This document shows positions 63,003-64,000 of a stretch of DNA of 64,000 bases, in pieces. The stretch lies in contig NZ_JARXRM010000019.1 of NCBI RefSeq assembly GCF_029887875.1, forward strand, positions 136,030-200,029, in the 5' to 3' direction. This DNA is from Luteimonas endophytica (GTDB taxonomy: Bacteria; Pseudomonadota; Gammaproteobacteria; Xanthomonadales; Xanthomonadaceae). The stretch's first letter is position 1. Each line of letters begins with the position of its first letter. The notes under the pieces are model-generated. The model was not told the DNA's origin, ran no database searches, and saw nothing but the letters and a program-made list of their open reading frames with translations. Position numbers and translations under genes: made by a program.

Positions 63003-64000
63003 CCCCACACCGTCCAGCGATGCGCCGCGCCCCGCCGGTCCTCGGCTGCCTGATCGCGCTGCTCGCCGCCGCCGCGCCGGCACCGGCCGCGGACCGCGCC
63101 GAGCGCACCGCCGCACGGCTGCGCGACCAGGCCCTGGCGGGCGAGGCCATCGCCTACGGCTTCGTCAGCGAACTGACCACGCGGTTCGGCCCGCGCCCGG
63201 CCGGATCGGCCGCCGAACACGCGGCCGCGGACTGGGCCGCGGCGCGGCTGCGCGCACTGGGGTTCGACCGGGTCGCGATCGAACCCTTCCCGCTGGTCGG
63301 ATGGACCCGCGGCGAGGAGTCGGCCGAGATCGTCGGCGCGCACCCGCAGCGCCTGGCCGCGGCGGCGCTCGGCGGTTCGCCGGCCACCCCGGCGAGCGGC
63401 ATCGAAGGCGAGGTGGTGCCGTTCGACAGCCTGGAGGCGCTGCGCGCCGCGCCGGTGGGTTCGCTCGAAGGCCGCATCGTCCTGCTGAACCAGCGGATGC
63501 CGCGCGTCGCGGGCGGCTACGGCGCGCTGGTGCCGGGGCGCCTGTTCGCGCCCGGCGAGGCCGCCGACCGCGGCGCGGTGGCGCTGCTGCTGCGCTCGCT
63601 GGGCACCGGCACGGCGCGCTTCGCCCACGTCGGCTCCACCCGCTACCGCGACGGCCGCGTGCCGCTGCCCAGCTTCGCGCTGGCCGGCGCCGATGCCGAC
63701 CAGATCGAGCGGCTGCTGGCGCTGGGGGAGACGGTGCGCGTGCGGCTGCACTCGCAGGCCGCGCACGTGGACACCCACTCCCAGAACGTGGTCGCAGAGC
63801 TGCACGGCCGCGAAGCGCCCGACGAGGTGATCGTACTGGCGGCGCACCTGGACAGCTGGGACGCCGGCACCGGCGCGATCGACGACGGCGCCGGCGTGGC
63901 GATCGTGGTCGCAGCGGCGGAGCTGATCGCGCGCCTGCCGCAGCGGCCGCGCCGCAGCCTGCGCGTGGTGCTGTACGGCGCCGAGGAGGTCGCCCAGCCG
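62999..64000 (+). CDS. M28 family peptidase (5' part)
   Basis: The frame is open to the window end (334 codons without stop). It has a signal peptide ending near APAAD (residue 38), a PA-like domain, and the M28 zinc motif HLDSWDAGTGAIDDGAG (H283, D285 region, D294-D295). GAEE in VLYGAEEVAQP then supplies the catalytic Glu pair. The layout fits a secreted Zn aminopeptidase or carboxypeptidase. It overlaps the DUF885 stop by four bases, completing an S9-DUF885-M28 peptidase series. Confidence 0.9.
   Translation, partial: MTPHRPAMRRAPPVLGCLIALLAAAAPAPAADRAERTAARLRDQALAGEAIAYGFVSELTTRFGPRPAGSAAEHAAADWAAARLRALGFDRVAIEPFPLVGWTRGEESAEIVGAHPQRLAAAALGGSPATPASGIEGEVVPFDSLEALRAAPVGSLEGRIVLLNQRMPRVAGGYGALVPGRLFAPGEAADRGAVALLLRSLGTGTARFAHVGSTRYRDGRVPLPSFALAGADADQIERLLALGETVRVRLHSQAAHVDTHSQNVVAELHGREAPDEVIVLAAHLDSWDAGTGAIDDGAGVAIVVAAAELIARLPQRPRRSLRVVLYGAEEVAQP

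Overview
The window is a very GC-rich chromosomal segment from a gammaproteobacterium, most likely of the Xanthomonadaceae/Lysobacteraceae (Lysobacter, Luteimonas or Pseudoxanthomonas type). I infer this from the aspS-yebC-ruvC-ruvA-kup...ruvB-ybgC-tolQRAB-pal-cpoB-queE-queC-tRNA-Lys order, the small GATT-type intergenic inverted repeats, and the ECF/FecR/TonB and peptidase content. No marker gene fixes the genus.

Positions 500-27560 form a microaerobic/denitrification block. It holds a tRNA-Lys, a complete cbb3 oxidase operon with its assembly factors (ccoNOQP, a small membrane gene, ccoGHIS and a TauE/SafE-like copper-handling membrane gene), azurin, a truncated haemoglobin, anaerobic hemN, fnr, a quinol-type nitric oxide reductase, and an nnrS-SirB2-PLP decarboxylase-Cds1-like operon. 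On the other strand lie a CopD-like gene, fabB-fabA, two small ORFs and a DUF2946-oprC copper-uptake pair. A three-domain NirK closes the block. Ten FNR/DNR-like boxes precede these genes, most with a CTGG spacer. Four of them sit so that a class II promoter would start at the ATG itself, predicting leaderless mRNAs. The encoded route is nitrite to NO to N2O; no nosZ is present.

Positions 27573-36080 carry housekeeping genes on the minus strand: queC, queE, a repeat-rich gap, then cpoB, pal, tolB, tolA, tolR, tolQ, ybgC and ruvB.

Positions 36404-38524 hold the most novel item. It is a compact, lower-GC plus-strand cassette with its own sigma-70 promoter: a Cys-rich precursor peptide, a radical SAM enzyme, a second related Cys-rich peptide translationally coupled to the enzyme, and a Tat-exported protein of unknown function. 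It looks like an undescribed RiPP (thioether-type) system inserted beside ruvB.

Positions 38538-49873 encode an LLM-class oxidoreductase, a KtrAB-type K+ uptake pair, kup, ruvA, ruvC, yebC, a lipase-like hydrolase, a small secreted protein, a GNAT acetyltransferase, aspS and a zinc-ribbon protein.

Positions 49874-64000 are accessory: dispersed repeats, a lipoprotein, an esterase-like hydrolase with a membrane-anchored partner, an ECF sigma/FecR/STN-TonB receptor signalling set, a lipoprotein S9 peptidase, a decayed DUF885 fragment, an intact DUF885 metallopeptidase-like protein and the start of an M28 peptidase. Together these suggest peptide scavenging.
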